NCBI GenBank assembly: GCA_035578905.1
Contig: JAQJVL010002164.1
Coordinates: 1 to 64,000, forward strand
Reading direction: 5' to 3'
Length of the DNA: 64,000 nucleotides
Origin: Stictocephala bisonia
Taxonomy: Eukaryota > Arthropoda > Insecta > Hemiptera > Membracidae
In this document: piece by piece, positions 12,001 through 23,254 of the stretch
How the letters are laid out: the number at the start of each line of letters is the position of its first letter
How positions within the stretch are numbered: position 1 is the first letter of the stretch
The notes under the pieces: model-generated
Seen by the model: the letters and a program-made list of their open reading frames with translations, nothing else
Databases searched by the model: none
What the model was told of the DNA's origin: nothing
Position numbers and translations under genes: made by a program

Positions 12001-13475
12001 GTTTCTCGAAGATAGGGATTCTAGTTTGTCTTTCTAATTATAGAAGGATGAAATAAAATACAATTCTAAACGAAATATGAATACTATAATACGTTTTATA
12101 AGTGTAGACTGTATTTTATTAATTGTAGGTCAATTATTCGTGAATAAAAGGTAAATAAAAACAGTTTAATTTCTAGAAAATGTATATCTATATATTTAAA
12201 ACAATGCTATGTTTTAAAATTAACCAAAGGATAATTTACATCGGTAAATGGAGAAAGGCAAAACCCCTTTATACAGCTCTTAATTAAGCCACCAGAAATT
12301 CCCCCAGCTAACGGTTGTGAGGTAGTTACATTTTATTTCTTCTAACAAGATTGCTTTTCATAGAGTTGTCATAGAATGGTAGAATGGGCTCACCCATATT
12401 ATACATTTTTATTATTTGTAAGCATTCACATGTATTAATCGCACAACATAAAATATGACATTGTAAACCTACAAGACAATCAAACAACGAGTATTAGCTA
12501 TCAATATTCTTGCAGCAGACAGTGTGATCTCTGTTATTTAATTATTCTATATTTACAAATAACAATATAACTAAGAACTAAAACTAAACGAACGAGCAAT
12601 AAAAACTTTGTTTTGTAAAAATTAATGACATTTCACAGCAACGTAATTAATTCTAGTATAATCATTAAATCATGCATTTGATGCATTTATTTGTTAAATT
12701 AGTAAGACACTCAACAGTCAACCAAGTTTATTAATAAATTAAATTTATAAACGATACGCATTCATTTGTTATACTCTATCGAGAGTCCTTTATTTGTTAG
12801 TGAAAACATTTACTTTCACAACCATACTTTATAGCCTATCTCGCGTTTCATCGTATCATATTTTCTTGAAAAATTACCACAGCGACAACGAGAAGCTAAC
12901 GCTATAAACTTGCGAACTTTTAATTAAGTACGTTTCAGATTGTTTCCTGGACTTTTGTCATCTCAAATAGGCCATGAAATCCCCAAGTACTTGTCTATTA
13001 AAGTTTTAAAGATTAAATTATACGATTAAATAATTTTACAACCATCCAGATTATTTTCTCTTGCTGAGTTTGCAATTAAGATGGTCTTAAAGGTCCATCC
13101 TAGAGGTTGTAAAGCAAGTAGGCTAGCAGTACATTAATGAAAATCCCAACAAATAATGCTGCATATATAGAGATAATCTCCGACAGCCGTTTTACTCCAT
13201 AAATTAAAATACTATGGTATTGTATATTTTCAAAAATGTCTGTGTTTAAAATGACCATTGCTGGAAATTTGTTTGTATCCTGTTCTATACTTATAAAGTA
13301 TTTATAAAATTCAAATATTAGTTATAAGTACAGATAAGCTGAAAAAAATCACTAGCAGATATCCTACCTCTTTTTTAGCCAAGGTGACTCCAATAAATTT
13401 GGGGGAATTTTTCTTTTTTAACTCTCTCCTCCCCCTTAAAAGTGTTTAGAAAAACGGTCAATTTTTAATTTAAGA
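9063..13475. other. 4.4 kb AT-rich non-coding, no supported gene
   Basis: No SINE, LINE relic or tandem array was recognised. A slightly GC-richer stretch at 10380-10530 and the 93-residue plus frame at 11515-11796 were read in all frames. Neither resembles a known domain and neither has convincing splice signals on both sides. This is the longest stretch of the window without a recognised repeat. Confidence 0.45.
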
Positions 13476-13477
13476 TG

Positions 13478-13945
13478 TTATGGCACAGATAATAAATGGT
13501 TCTAAAGAGTTGGCACAAACTTTCCCCTATATTAAACATTAAAAATATCAAGTTTGATTCCCAAATATGTTTTTTGGTCATAACTCAAAAACTAGTCAAA
13601 TTAGAGACGTTCGGCTTTTACTGATATATTGTAAACTGTAGTTTATATCTTTTCTGAAAATTTAATCAAAATCGTTAGAGATGTTTAAGAGAACACTTTA
13701 TTTTTGTATGCTTTTTGCTGATAAAAAAATCAAAATATTCAGAAAAGTAAAAAAAAAAAAAAAAAATGCTCTGAAGATATTGGCTAAATACACCTACGTA
13801 CCAAATGTCATAAAAGTTTATCCATCCATTGGTCTCCAGCAAAGTTGCACATACACACAGACAGATATACGGACAAACATCAAAATTGCTTTTCGAAAAA
13901 ACACTTTTTTGGGTTCAGAGGACTCTAAAATGGATTTTTAGACCA
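13478..13945 (+). repeat. dispersed repeat family E, plus-oriented copy
   Basis: It matches the segment at 22801-23254 in opposite orientation. Shared landmarks in order are AAGAGTTGGCACA, GTTTGATTCCCAA, AAAACTAGTCAAATTAG, GCTAAATAC, TATCCATCCAT, ACACACAGACA and ACCCTAAAATGGATTTT or CTCTAAAATGGATTTTTAG. It is probably a non-autonomous transposon. The plus frame inside (13681-13941) is incidental. Just beyond, at 13972-14010, TACTTTCTC and GAGAAAGTA form a short inverted repeat that may be the element's end. Confidence 0.7.
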
Positions 13946-14011
13946 ACTTGTAACATTTTTTTTACGATCACAGTACTTTCTCTACGCTAATGCATAAGGG
14001 AGAAAGTAGAC

Positions 14012-15255
14012 ATTTCCAAAAGGGTGTTCATAGTATGTCCTAAAACCATAATTATTCTTCTGTATGTCTGTCTGCATGTGATTTTACCTGAATAGCTTGA
14101 AAACCACTTAAATTAATGTTAACACAACTTTGTGGTTTCTGTCTTTGGTGTTAATTAACTAAATCAAACATTAAAAATTCCTTTACCAGTGTCAAATGAT
14201 GGATTTTTATTTATTCTAAGATTCTTTTTAATATATTATTTTAAAGAGGGCGTACAAAAGGAAAATGCAAATTAAAAGTTTCATAAGTTTACTTAAAGAA
14301 GCTCTAAAGTTATATGTTTTGGAAAAACTTGCTTAGATGGACAGAAAACTATAGGTTTAAAGACATAATATTTTTTTCTTATTTCTATGTATACAGTATA
14401 ATAACATTCTATAATTATTTATCACTGTAGAGTGCTGAAGAAAAATACATTTACCGTAATGTTCAGGACAAAATAATACAAGTGAACTAGATCGAAAATA
14501 ATCGGTGATATTTTTTTCGAATTCGTCCTGGTTTTATAATATAATGTGTTGAACATTGTTGGACAGTAAACACTTTCAAAGTTAAAAATATTAAAAATAT
14601 TAAGATTACGAAAATTTATAATGTCACGTACTGTTTAAAACTTTTATGTACAAGTCTAACTATATCTTTTTTAGTAAAATCAGTTACAAACAACAGAGTT
14701 AAGGATATTTAAATAGTTACATGATATTGAATGTAAATGTTTATAACTATAAATAGGAAGAATGATAAACTTAAACGAAATTTTCAAATAAAACCATAAA
14801 CGACTGTTAATACTGCTTCAATTTATATGGTTCTCATAGCTAATATGAAATAACAAACTTTTGCTATCCACTTGATATAAAAAATTAAATTATTAGTCTA
14901 CCATTTGTAACTGTAACATGAATATAATGTGTCCCTTTCCATATAGGCTTCATATTTATTTAACCGATATCCGTTTATGTAAGACTATTTCAACGTATTC
15001 TGTACTATTTTGCTTTGATATTAATTTATAATGAAAATAAGAACGAATTCGTGTCATATTGAATATTAAATTATAGGCGTCTTTTGGATCTGTTGTTTAC
15101 AGTGATGGTAATTACCCTTAAGCTTGTCTCAGACCGGGGAGCACTGGGGTAGTCAACAGTCTTAACGCAGTCATCTGCAGGGGAGTTGCTACCCCGTACC
15201 TACTATCCTGTCATTGCTTACTCGTCAGTGAATCCAGCAGACATTATATTCATTA
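14012..15255. other. AT-rich non-coding, nothing recognised
   Basis: A GC-richer patch at 15120-15240 was inspected and has no coding frame or family match that I can name. The rest is AT-rich with no supported feature. Confidence 0.45.
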
Positions 15256-15258
15256 ATA

Positions 15259-15323
15259 GACACCGGCTTAGATATATAGGTGAGTATGAGAGGTGAATGA
15301 GTGTAGTTATTGTTACTAACTAT
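15259..15323 (-). mobile_element. SINE-A 3'-tail fragment
   Basis: Only the antisense tail remains: GACACCGGCTTAGATATA, GAGTATGAGAGGTGAATGAG and TGTAGTTATTGTTACTAAC. Both sides are unrelated sequence. Confidence 0.65.
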
Positions 15324-15759
15324 TATACCCCTACTCGTCCCACACGTGAGTAGATTATTACTTTCAGGTATATAATTGTAAAATAATTAAAACAACTGTG
15401 GGAGTCAAACAGTAAGCTTTATTACTGAATAACCCTATTTATGATTTGTGTCAAAAAATATGTAATATTAATTTATATAGCACTCAGTACATTGACATAT
15501 TACTATTAAAATAAGTAAATTAAAGATTATTAAAATACATAAACAAATCTATAGGAGTCCGAAACTAGAAGAGGGAACAATTGGATCCGTTCATCATCCA
15601 TCTAACTCCTGAGCCTTGGTTAACAAACTAAAAAAGGGAAACAACCCGATTAGTAATCAGAATTAAACAACTTTTCTCTGAAATATAAAAACAAGTTTAG
15701 TAAGCCTTTTTTATAGTTAAAAGATTTAGACAGGTGCAAATGTGATTGGTGCACCTACC

Positions 15760-15955
15760 TCGCAAACATCTTCCATGGACTTAGGTGGTAAACAGCGACG
15801 CAGCACCCTCCTGTAGCTCCCGCACCACCACTTTCACTCACTTTATGTAACTCCAACAAAGAACTTTGCTGGTGATGGCCGGAAAGCTGCAGTCAGCTCT
15901 CGTAGTGTCTTTACATGTCGAAGGAGGGAGTAGTTACATAATGTCTAACTGAGAC
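15760..15955 (-). other. candidate 5' exon: leader plus short coding start and splice donor
   Basis: This is a GC-richer patch in an AT-rich setting. Read on the minus strand, a leader of about 170 nt leads to TCCATGGAAGATGTTTGCGAG, followed at once by a consensus donor AG|GTAGGT near 15760. The frame would encode MEDVCE before the intron. The layout fits a first coding exon, but a six-codon peptide cannot be tested by homology. Transcription and the downstream exon are not shown. It could equally be a diverged repeat. Confidence 0.2.
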
Positions 15956-15999
15956 TTCCAACTACAATACTAAAAAAATTACTAAAAACGGCATACTAT

Positions 16000-16690
16000 T
16001 GTTGACTGTTCCTTACAGAGAGTCAATTATCAATAACCCAGTGGGTTCTAAGTGACCTACATCTTTATATGGAATCCAAACCACGTACTATTGGTCAGAT
16101 GTTCAGCTACTTTTTAAACTTTATACTTACTTTTCTCCCCAACACACCATCTGGACCCTGAACACCACCCAACAAGGTCACTTCTCTACAAGTGCTCATG
16201 TCATCGGTAATTATTAAGTGGATGCCTTATTATTTGTCTATACCGTACGTCTATGGGTGGGTGGATGGGTCAATACCACTGTACGTGTAAGTGTGGGCGG
16301 ATGGGTCAATACCTCTGTACGTGTATGGGTGGGAGGGTGGGCCAATATCACTGTACGTATTTGGGTGGGCGGATGGGCCAATACCACTGTACGTGTAAGG
16401 GTGAGTTGGTCAATACCACTGTACGCGTATGGGTAGGTGTTTGGGTGATTACCACTGTACGTATATAGGTGGGTGGGTGGGTCAATACCATTGTACGTGT
16501 ATGGGTGGGTGGGTCAATTCCACTGTAATTGTATGGGTCAAAACCACTGTACGTGTATGAATGGGTGGGTGGGTCAATACTTCTGTACGTGTATGGGTGG
16601 GCGGGTGGGTCAATACCACTGATAAGTTCTATATTAGAGCTCTTAACATAGAACTCTTTGTCCCCAAGGGGCTGGGTTACAGCACTACAG
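16000..16690 (-). mobile_element. SINE-A copy enlarged by an internal minisatellite
   Basis: The left part (GTTGACTGTTCCTTACAGAG, GACCTACATCTTTATATGG, ACCACCCAACA) and the right part (TTTGTCCCCAAGGGGCTGGG, TTACAGCACTAC) match the tail/body and head of SINE-A in antisense. Between them lies a 380 bp tandem array (separate entry). The array replaces the body-head junction, so it arose inside this SINE copy or was captured by it. Confidence 0.75.
16242..16620. repeat. G/T-rich minisatellite, about 36-bp unit
   Basis: About ten imperfect units are built from GTACGTGTATGGGTGGG, (CGGGTGGG) and TCAATACCACT. Unit length varies with the number of GGGTGG sub-repeats, roughly 24-40 bp. The plus strand is rich in GGG runs spaced a few bases apart. 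The two overlapping plus frames here are repeat artefacts. Confidence 0.9.
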
Positions 16691-16978
16691 TATACCTATA
16701 TTTTATGAACTTTTTATATAAGAAATCTATTTAAAAAATAACCTACTTAAGTAAGGAGTAAATTGGTGCATACGTTATGTACATATTAACTACACATCAC
16801 GTTTTATATATGAGTGTTCCTTCCTTTGTATTTAATTGACATTACATTTCAAAAATATATTTTGTTAAGTTTAAATCCATATAAAAAGAATGTAATAGTT
16901 TAATCTTTATTTACAAATTAAAGAACTACTTTACAAATAAATATATAAATACGACAATGTTCCAAAAGAAACCATAAA

Positions 16979-17007
16979 ACATGACCTATAGTTACTATAG
17001 GTCATGT
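16979..17007. repeat. perfect palindrome, 13-bp arms, 3-nt loop
   Basis: ACATGACCTATAG at 16979-16991 is followed by TTA and the exact complement CTATAGGTCATGT. It would form a very stable small hairpin. There is no U-run or promoter context to call it a terminator or RNA gene. Confidence 0.95.
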
Positions 17008-17530
17008 ATTATTTATTATGTATGATTTAAATATTTAATTTCGTTATCTTTCATTTGAGCTCCTATCGTAACACTAATACATACAACAACCTTACTTATA
17101 TAAGTTTTACCTATAGATATAACTGACTTGAAAAGCAAAACAATACTAATAACAAATACACACGGAATAGTTAAAATAGGCAACATTTCATGTTGTTGCT
17201 TATAAATTCCTGTTCATCTTATCTAATGTTTTAATAAATGTATTTAGTAGTAATAAAACAAAAATACACGTAAAATCATATGTTTGTGTTAGTGTTGGTC
17301 AGGTACTGTAGTTGTAGTAATATCCATAGTGAATTGTGTACGTAGGGTAGGCAGTGGAGCTTAACGAATATCAATATCTTGCGATTTTGTGAAAGTAGAA
17401 AAGGTGCCCAGAGAGTCTATCATTTTGAAATAACTCGTTGTGGTGACCTCGACACTATTAGCCAGAACTGGCTTAATTATTTCCGTAATCAGATTCAACA
17501 TTCATGATTATTTGTTTACAGTTATTATTA
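17008..17530. other. AT-rich non-coding, nothing recognised
   Basis: No repeat-family match, coding relic or array was seen. Confidence 0.5.
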
Positions 17531-17772
17531 GGCACGAGAGTTGCAGTGCTGTAAACCCAGCTACTTAGGACGAAGTGTTGGGAGGATTTCAGGAGGTTTA
17601 CGTCGACGTGAACACTACTAGAGAAGTCTGTATTGTCTGTGTTGGGTGGTAATCAAGGTTTAATACGTCTAGCAGGGAAGAGAGCTGAAATAAGACTAAT
17701 TCTACCTGGATTGAATTCCACGTAAAGCTGTAGATTGCATCTCATATTCGCACATATATCTACGATGAAATA
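17531..17772 (+). mobile_element. SINE-A copy with a large internal deletion
   Basis: The tRNA-like head is well preserved (GGCACGAGAGTTGCAGTGCT, CAGCTACTTAGGACGAAG). It is followed by the body (ACACTACTAGAGAAGTCTG, ATTCCACGTAAAGCTGTAG) and then directly by the last bases of the tail (ATATCTACGAT). The middle of the tail is deleted. Confidence 0.75.
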
Positions 17773-17774
17773 AA

Positions 17775-18660
17775 ACAATTAATTGCATAAGTGAAGGAAT
17801 TAACGTGCTCATGCATCGTGTACGCTGAGTTCTCTATGTGAAAATTACTCGTAACTAAAAAGAAGCATTAATTATATATTATGTATGTGATCATGGCAGC
17901 CAAGTATCCTACTATTCTTATTATTTTTTGAGACAGTATGATATTTTGTTTCCCCATCAACTTAAGCAGAAAAACTTCACATTTTACTTAACTATTGGTC
18001 TGCTGCCACAGCAGTATGAGCGAATTAATTTTATTTGTTATTTGTATACTATTTATGAAACTCATGCACGAAATAGGAAATACGCATATTTTCTCAAACT
18101 ATAATAGTATCCTATTTATTTTTATAATAATATCCTAAAGTATATCTAAATCATTCTAAAATTATCGTAATCAAGTGAGAGCTATTGTATATTTACTGTT
18201 AAACGTTTGCAGTTTGATTGGTAAAAAAATTAAGACAATCTTTTTACTTCAATTTGTTCTATGTTTCATTATTCTCGATTACTAATTAGGTACAAATTAA
18301 ACTAACCAAACTGTCTTACCATATAATGTTGAGGTTTTACTGAATATTTTGAAAGAAAATAATAATTAATTGCAATAAAAATAATATGGTCCTTAATTTT
18401 TTTTAACGAAGCGCCGTTTGAAGGGAATACGACACTTCTCGTATAACGAACCATGTTCTATAATGAGGTGGAGAACAGCGTTGGAGTGCATCCCCTAGAA
18501 TGGAATAACGAATGGTATAAGGAGATAATTGAGTGAGATATGATATTAAGATATAATATAATCACATCTCTTGCAGTTTCTGGCTTAATAATATCACAAA
18601 TTTTATTGAAACCCTAATTCTTTTCACTACTATAATTAATTTATCAATTATTCATAACTA
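17775..18660. other. AT-rich non-coding, nothing recognised
   Basis: A slightly GC-richer stretch at 18405-18520 has no coding frame or repeat match that I can identify. Confidence 0.5.
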
Positions 18661-18661
18661 T

Positions 18662-19312
18662 GACGCTGATCGTAGATATATGGGTTAATTAGTGAGATGA
18701 GTGTGGATAAACTTGTATAAGTGTTACTTACTTAAGTTGACTGTTCTTAAAGAGAGACATTTATTATTAAATTAACTAATAAACCATCATATTTACGGGC
18801 AATACGAATCTAATTGTATTAGTCTGACTTTCAGCTAACTGATACTCTGTTCTCTTCCCTACAAAACATTCGGACCCTGACTACCATCCAATATGTCTGA
18901 GTGTTCCCGTCGATGGCAACCATCGAGTGGACGCCTTGTCAGAAATTGGCTGGTAGCGTAGTTGGTTCAATCCCAGCTTCATGTGCTAAAGGTTCTCAGT
19001 TCGATCCCAATGAGAGTCAATACATTTTGAGAAGGATCAGCTGATAATCACCGGCTGTTAATTTGTCATTGGGCTATTAATTATTGATACTTTCTAAAGA
19101 ATAGTTGGCCTTAGTTTGTAACAATGACTACATTCGCTCATATACACTCATCACACTCATTAGAAATCCATGTTCGCCCATATCTTGACGATCGGCGTCT
19201 TATGAATAAAAAAAAAGTATGAAGAGGACCGAGTATAGAACACATCGCCTAAAATCTCCCCTACACTTTGACTACAAGTAGCTGGGTTACAGCACTGTAC
19301 CAACTAGTGCCG
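18662..19312 (-). mobile_element. SINE-A copy split by a nested SINE-B
   Basis: Left part 18662-18947 carries tail and body in antisense (GACGCTGATCGTAGATATA, CTAACTGATACTCTGTTC, CGATGGCAACCATCGAGTGG). Right part 19217-19312 resumes with GAGGACCGAGTATAGAAC, CAAGTAGCTGGG and CAGCACTGTACCAACTAG, which is the head. The break falls within the usual GTCGGTATTAAGGGGACC segment and is filled by SINE-B. SINE-A here is therefore older than the SINE-B insertion. Confidence 0.88.
18948..19216 (+). mobile_element. SINE-B copy, full length, nested in SINE-A
   Basis: SINE-B has a tRNA-like head: A-box-like GGTAGCGTAGTTGGTT and B-box-like AGTTCGATCCC about 45 bp later. A short body follows (GATCAGCTGATAATCACCGG), then a tail from ATTGGGCTATTAATTATTG to CTTGACGATCGGCGTCTTA ending in an A-rich run. 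The tail is the same as SINE-A's tail although the heads differ. A clean target-site duplication is not obvious. Confidence 0.88.
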
Positions 19313-20400
19313 AGGCAGTTTGGTTTCCAAGCCAAAAACTGCCTCCAGACTTATGGAAATAGAATGTTAAAGTAATTATTTATAACTGCACTTTTATACA
19401 ACCATTTAACAATGAGATTATTCCGTGTATATTTCACTGTTTTATTCTAAAAAACATAAAGAAAATCTAAATTAAATTATTCCTTAGAAGATTTGCAGAC
19501 CATGCGTAACTAATTCTATTGCTAACTTAAAAAAGTCGTGTGTTCTTTTCTTTAAAAAAAAAAAACATACTCTTTAGAACCCTCCACTCTTGTCCTTAGA
19601 GACGTAGTAGATAAATCAACCCCCACCCCTTTAATCAGTAGTCAGGATTAGCTGTAGTCCTACGACCAACCTCACTTTATTAAATATATATTTAATTTTT
19701 CATCTGTATGATTACGTTTTCCTAAACGTTTTGCATACAGTGTATTACTATAATTTTGGGATCCAGTTATCAATTTATATTAAAATTACGTAAGTAATTA
19801 CTGACGTTTGAAAATTTATAATATTAAAATTCTAATTTTTTGATATCATGAACCAAAGTTTATAGAGAAAACTGGTTAAAAATATCAAATAACAATGCAT
19901 CTCAAACTTTAACTCGATTGTGCATGAAAAATGGAGAACAAAAGAACCAATCAGAAGATCCACTGACTTGGTAAAGTCGGTGATTACTTCCTTGAGAGTC
20001 GTTATCTCAAAACACTAAGAAATGTTGTTAGCTAAACTTTCCTTAGCTAACTAGTAAGTTATATAAATCAGTAAATTGTTAACGACAGAAGAAAACCCAC
20101 CTAATTGCTTATATAGCTTCATTTATTAAGAATTATACCAAACAAAACTCTTTCCAGGAAGGATTTATTTACAAAATTAATTCGGTAATACGCGAATAAT
20201 ATTAATAAATAAACTTTAATATCAATCTATTAACGTTTCGTGGCCAATGTGATTAACGATCTTTAAAACTTGAAATTTACATACAGTAAGTATAAATTAT
20301 TATTCACAAAAATAGTACATACTTTCGAGAATGGGTATAACGTCTTAAGGATAATTCTTCATTATTCTGCACAGTTTCATTATTATTCATTATTCATCTC
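19313..20400. other. AT-rich non-coding, nothing recognised
   Basis: No repeat-family copy, array or coding relic was recognised in this stretch. Confidence 0.5.
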
Positions 20401-20401
20401 T

Positions 20402-20762
20402 AAGAACCGATCGTAGAGATATGGACGAATATGAGGAGTGAATGAGTGTAGATGAACGAGTGTAGTCATTGTTACAATCTGAGTTCGACTTAGCTCAGAA
20501 AGAACTATTTATTAATAGCCCAATAGTCAGGGCAACTATGTGACCTACAGCTTTATGTGGAATCCGAACCTCGTAGTGTTGGTCTGAATTTCAGCTAACT
20601 GACAAGTCTGACACTCAGTTCTCTTCCCTACACAACATCTGAAGATTGACTACCATCCAACATGGACACTCCAGACTGCTCTAGTAGTCAATGGTTTATG
20701 ACAACCATTGAACGGTCGCCGAGTCGGTATTAAGGGAACCGAGCATGGAACCTATCGCCTAC
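20402..20762 (-). mobile_element. SINE-A copy lacking its tRNA-like head
   Basis: Antisense tail (ACCGATCGTAGAGATATGG), body (GGCAACTATGTGACCTACAG, CCATCCAACATGGACAC) and the segment GAACCTATCGCCTAC are present. The copy stops about 16 bp before a fold-back element. The missing head does not reappear on the far side of that element, so the element did not simply insert cleanly into this SINE. Confidence 0.82.
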
Positions 20763-20778
20763 TTTAGTATTATACGCG

Positions 20779-21845
20779 GTGGTTTTTAATGAAGCCCCCC
20801 CCCACCTGTTTTTCTTCATTGTATAATAAAAGGGATTTTAAACCATGTCAATCATTATACATATACAAACACTATCTTTTGTGACATTCAAGGATTTTGG
20901 GAGTAATTTGAGGTCCAAGATGTGGAGGTTAACTTCAAAATTCTCAAAGAGAAGCTGGTCTTGCAACATATCGTTTAACATTGCACTTTTACCTGAATAC
21001 AATTGTGCGATAAAAACCAAAAAAGTTTGTTCCGGTTTTGAGATATTTGAAGTTTAGTACTTCTTAGAAGGCAACTAGGATATATTTATCAAAATTAATG
21101 GCATCTCAATACCATCTTATTGTAAACGGTGCAGTAAAAATCCGATTAAATTTTCGTTCTGTAATAATTTATTAAAATTAAAATATTGAAACCACTAATT
21201 TACTTAAACGATACATACGTTACACCCATGGAGTGCTGAATATTAAAATTGAAATGTATAAATGATATTTATTTATTCTTTTTTAATGAAGTGATATTAC
21301 AAAAAGGTGTCTTACCTAAAGTAAGTGTTCAAATACTCCATCTACTTCCTGGCAGTAATGTAATCTGTTCGAAAATGCACTACGAACATTACGTACGACA
21401 TTTTCTGTGATATTGCCGTGAGCGACTTGATTCAGTAGTTGAGGTCATCTTAGTTCTTGTAGACAACCCTTTGTAGTTTTGATTGCACCATTGTATTAAG
21501 GGAAAAAATATAAAACTAAATTATATGTCTCATGAAAAGCTACTTTTTTCAACTTTCAATCTACCTCCGTTATCATAAACTTGAGAATATATCGAAAACA
21601 GCACAACGCTTTTTAATTTTGATTCCAACATTGTATTCAGGACAAAAAGACGATGTTAAATGATATGTCGCATGACCAGCTTCTCATTAAGAATTTTGAA
21701 GTTGACCTCCACATCTAGGACCTCAAATGACTCCGAAATGTCAGGAAATATAGTGTTTTATGTGTATAACGATTGAGAGGGTTAAAAATCCCTTTTAATA
21801 TACAGTAAAGAAAAACAGGTGGGGGGGGCTTCATTAAAAACCACC
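20779..21845. mobile_element. fold-back transposon with about 270-bp inverted termini
   Basis: The left terminus GGTGGTTTTTAATGAAG plus a C9 run and ACCTGTTTTTCTTCATTG is mirrored at the right end by AAAACAGGT, a G8 run, then CTTCATTAAAAACCACC. The match continues inward through the equivalent of AAAAGGGATTTTAAACC and GATGTGGAGGTTAACTTC to the left around 21020. On the right the arm runs about 21575-21845, and an extra diverged direct copy of its inner part lies at about 21450-21575. No transposase is recognisable, so it is non-autonomous. The frames inside are incidental. Confidence 0.85.
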
Positions 21846-22338
21846 CTGTACATATCGTGATGTTAATAAAAAGTAATTGAATACCAGACATCGCAAACTT
21901 ATTGATATATTCCTTCATTACAATCATTATTTTAGAGATGATTTTCGGTAAACGGTGTAGACCATCGTAAGACCAACTGTAATGTAACGTTTTGTACTAA
22001 TACACTTTATAGGATTGTTTCTACGAACAATTCACCAGTCTGTGTTGAATAAAACCGTAAAAATTTTAAACAAATGTTTGTACAGGTTGTTCGTACATAA
22101 AATAAAGGCAGTTTTTTTTATATCGATTAAAATAAGACAACTTTAAATAGTTTTGTCACAGCTTGAATTCCAAAACCTAATTTTACTTTTTAACTTGTTT
22201 TAAATATTGATCAACTGTTTTGAAACTACTTTTAGTTATTTTTATTAAATAGTTAGAAAAAACAGTTCCCAACTGATAAAACCTTTGATAACAAGAAAAT
22301 TTTCAAGTCTTACACCGGCTTTAATAATGACGCTCATT
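21846..22338. other. AT-rich non-coding, nothing recognised
   Basis: No supported feature was seen. Confidence 0.5.
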
Positions 22339-22339
22339 A

Positions 22340-22382
22340 AAATGACGTATAATAAAGTATATAAATTTATTATACGTCATTT
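22340..22382. repeat. perfect palindrome, 17-bp arms, 9-nt loop
   Basis: AAATGACGTATAATAAA is followed by nine bases and the exact complement TTTATTATACGTCATTT. The arms are perfect over 17 bp, longer than expected by chance even in AT-rich DNA. The outer end includes TGACGT (CRE-like) on both strands. No neighbouring gene is recognised. Confidence 0.95.
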
Positions 22383-22479
22383 ATGAGAGGTTTATTTATC
22401 CTCAACATGCCGACACTCAAGACATCATTTTCAGTTCCTTAAACCGTACTTAAAACATTCATTAAAGACTAAGCCGTAA

Positions 22480-22600
22480 CAGATCAAAGGGCTTGCCACT
22501 GATGTTTGGACACTCCTTACCAGACTTGAGATCAAAGTTGAGTCCTCTGGGATTGCTCTGTCAACTTGGTAGCAAAATAGGTTTAGAAGCAAGATCTATC
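22480..22600 (+). repeat. dispersed repeat family D copy
   Basis: It shares GAGATCAAAGTTGAGTCCTC, GGGATTGCTCTGTCAACTTG and GTAGCAAAATAGG with 35905-35975 (GTCCGTTGGGATTGCTCC, TCAACTTGGTAATGAACTTG) and partly with 33470-33497. The element type is unknown. The 66-residue plus frame over it is not recognised. Confidence 0.5.
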
Positions 22601-22800
22601 CTTAAAGATTGCACTCACATAGGAAATAAGTTTTGTTTTAAATTGATAAACTTTTTTACTATACATGCCATATTTTTTCACATTGTTTTTTAAATTATTG
22701 AGATTTTTGTAAGTCAATTAAACGAATTATCTTAATTTTTTTATTTTCGCTGATAAGCGTTAACATTTAAAGTATTGTGATCTTTCAAAAACTTTTTTAA

Positions 22801-23254
22801 GTTAGTCTGAAAATCCATTTTAGGGTCCCCTGAACTCATAAAAGTGGTTTAGAAAAAAAATTTTGGATGCGTGTCCGTGTGTGCGTATGTCTGTGTGTAT
22901 ATGGATGGATACATTTTTAAGAAATTAAGTATGAAGGAGTATTTAGCCAATATATCCAGAGTGTATTTTTTAACTTTTTTTGAATTTTTTGCTATTTTTA
23001 TGGACAAAATACACACAAAAATGGAATTTTCTCAAAAATATCATTTTTTACGATTTTAATAAAATTTTCTAGAGAGATGTGAATTACAGTTCAAAATATT
23101 TTATTAAAAACCACATGCCCCTAATTTGACTAGTTTTTGAGATATGCCAAACAAACATACTTGGGAATCAAACTGGTAATTTTCAAAGTTTAAATTTGTA
23201 GTACTTAATTTAGGGGACAATATGTGCCAACTCTTTGGAACCATTTATTAAATC
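22801..23254 (-). repeat. dispersed repeat family E, minus-oriented copy
   Basis: It is the reverse-orientation match of 13478-13945. GTCTGAAAATCCATTTTAGG is at the left and CCAACTCTTTGGAACCATTT at the right, with the same landmark order. Sequences following the two copies differ, so the boundaries are approximate. The plus frame at 22871-23059 is incidental. Confidence 0.7.

Noticed and set aside
16218..16468. Overlapping ORFs rich in Gly/Val/Trp
   Set aside because: They are translations of the G/T-rich minisatellite inside a SINE-A copy.
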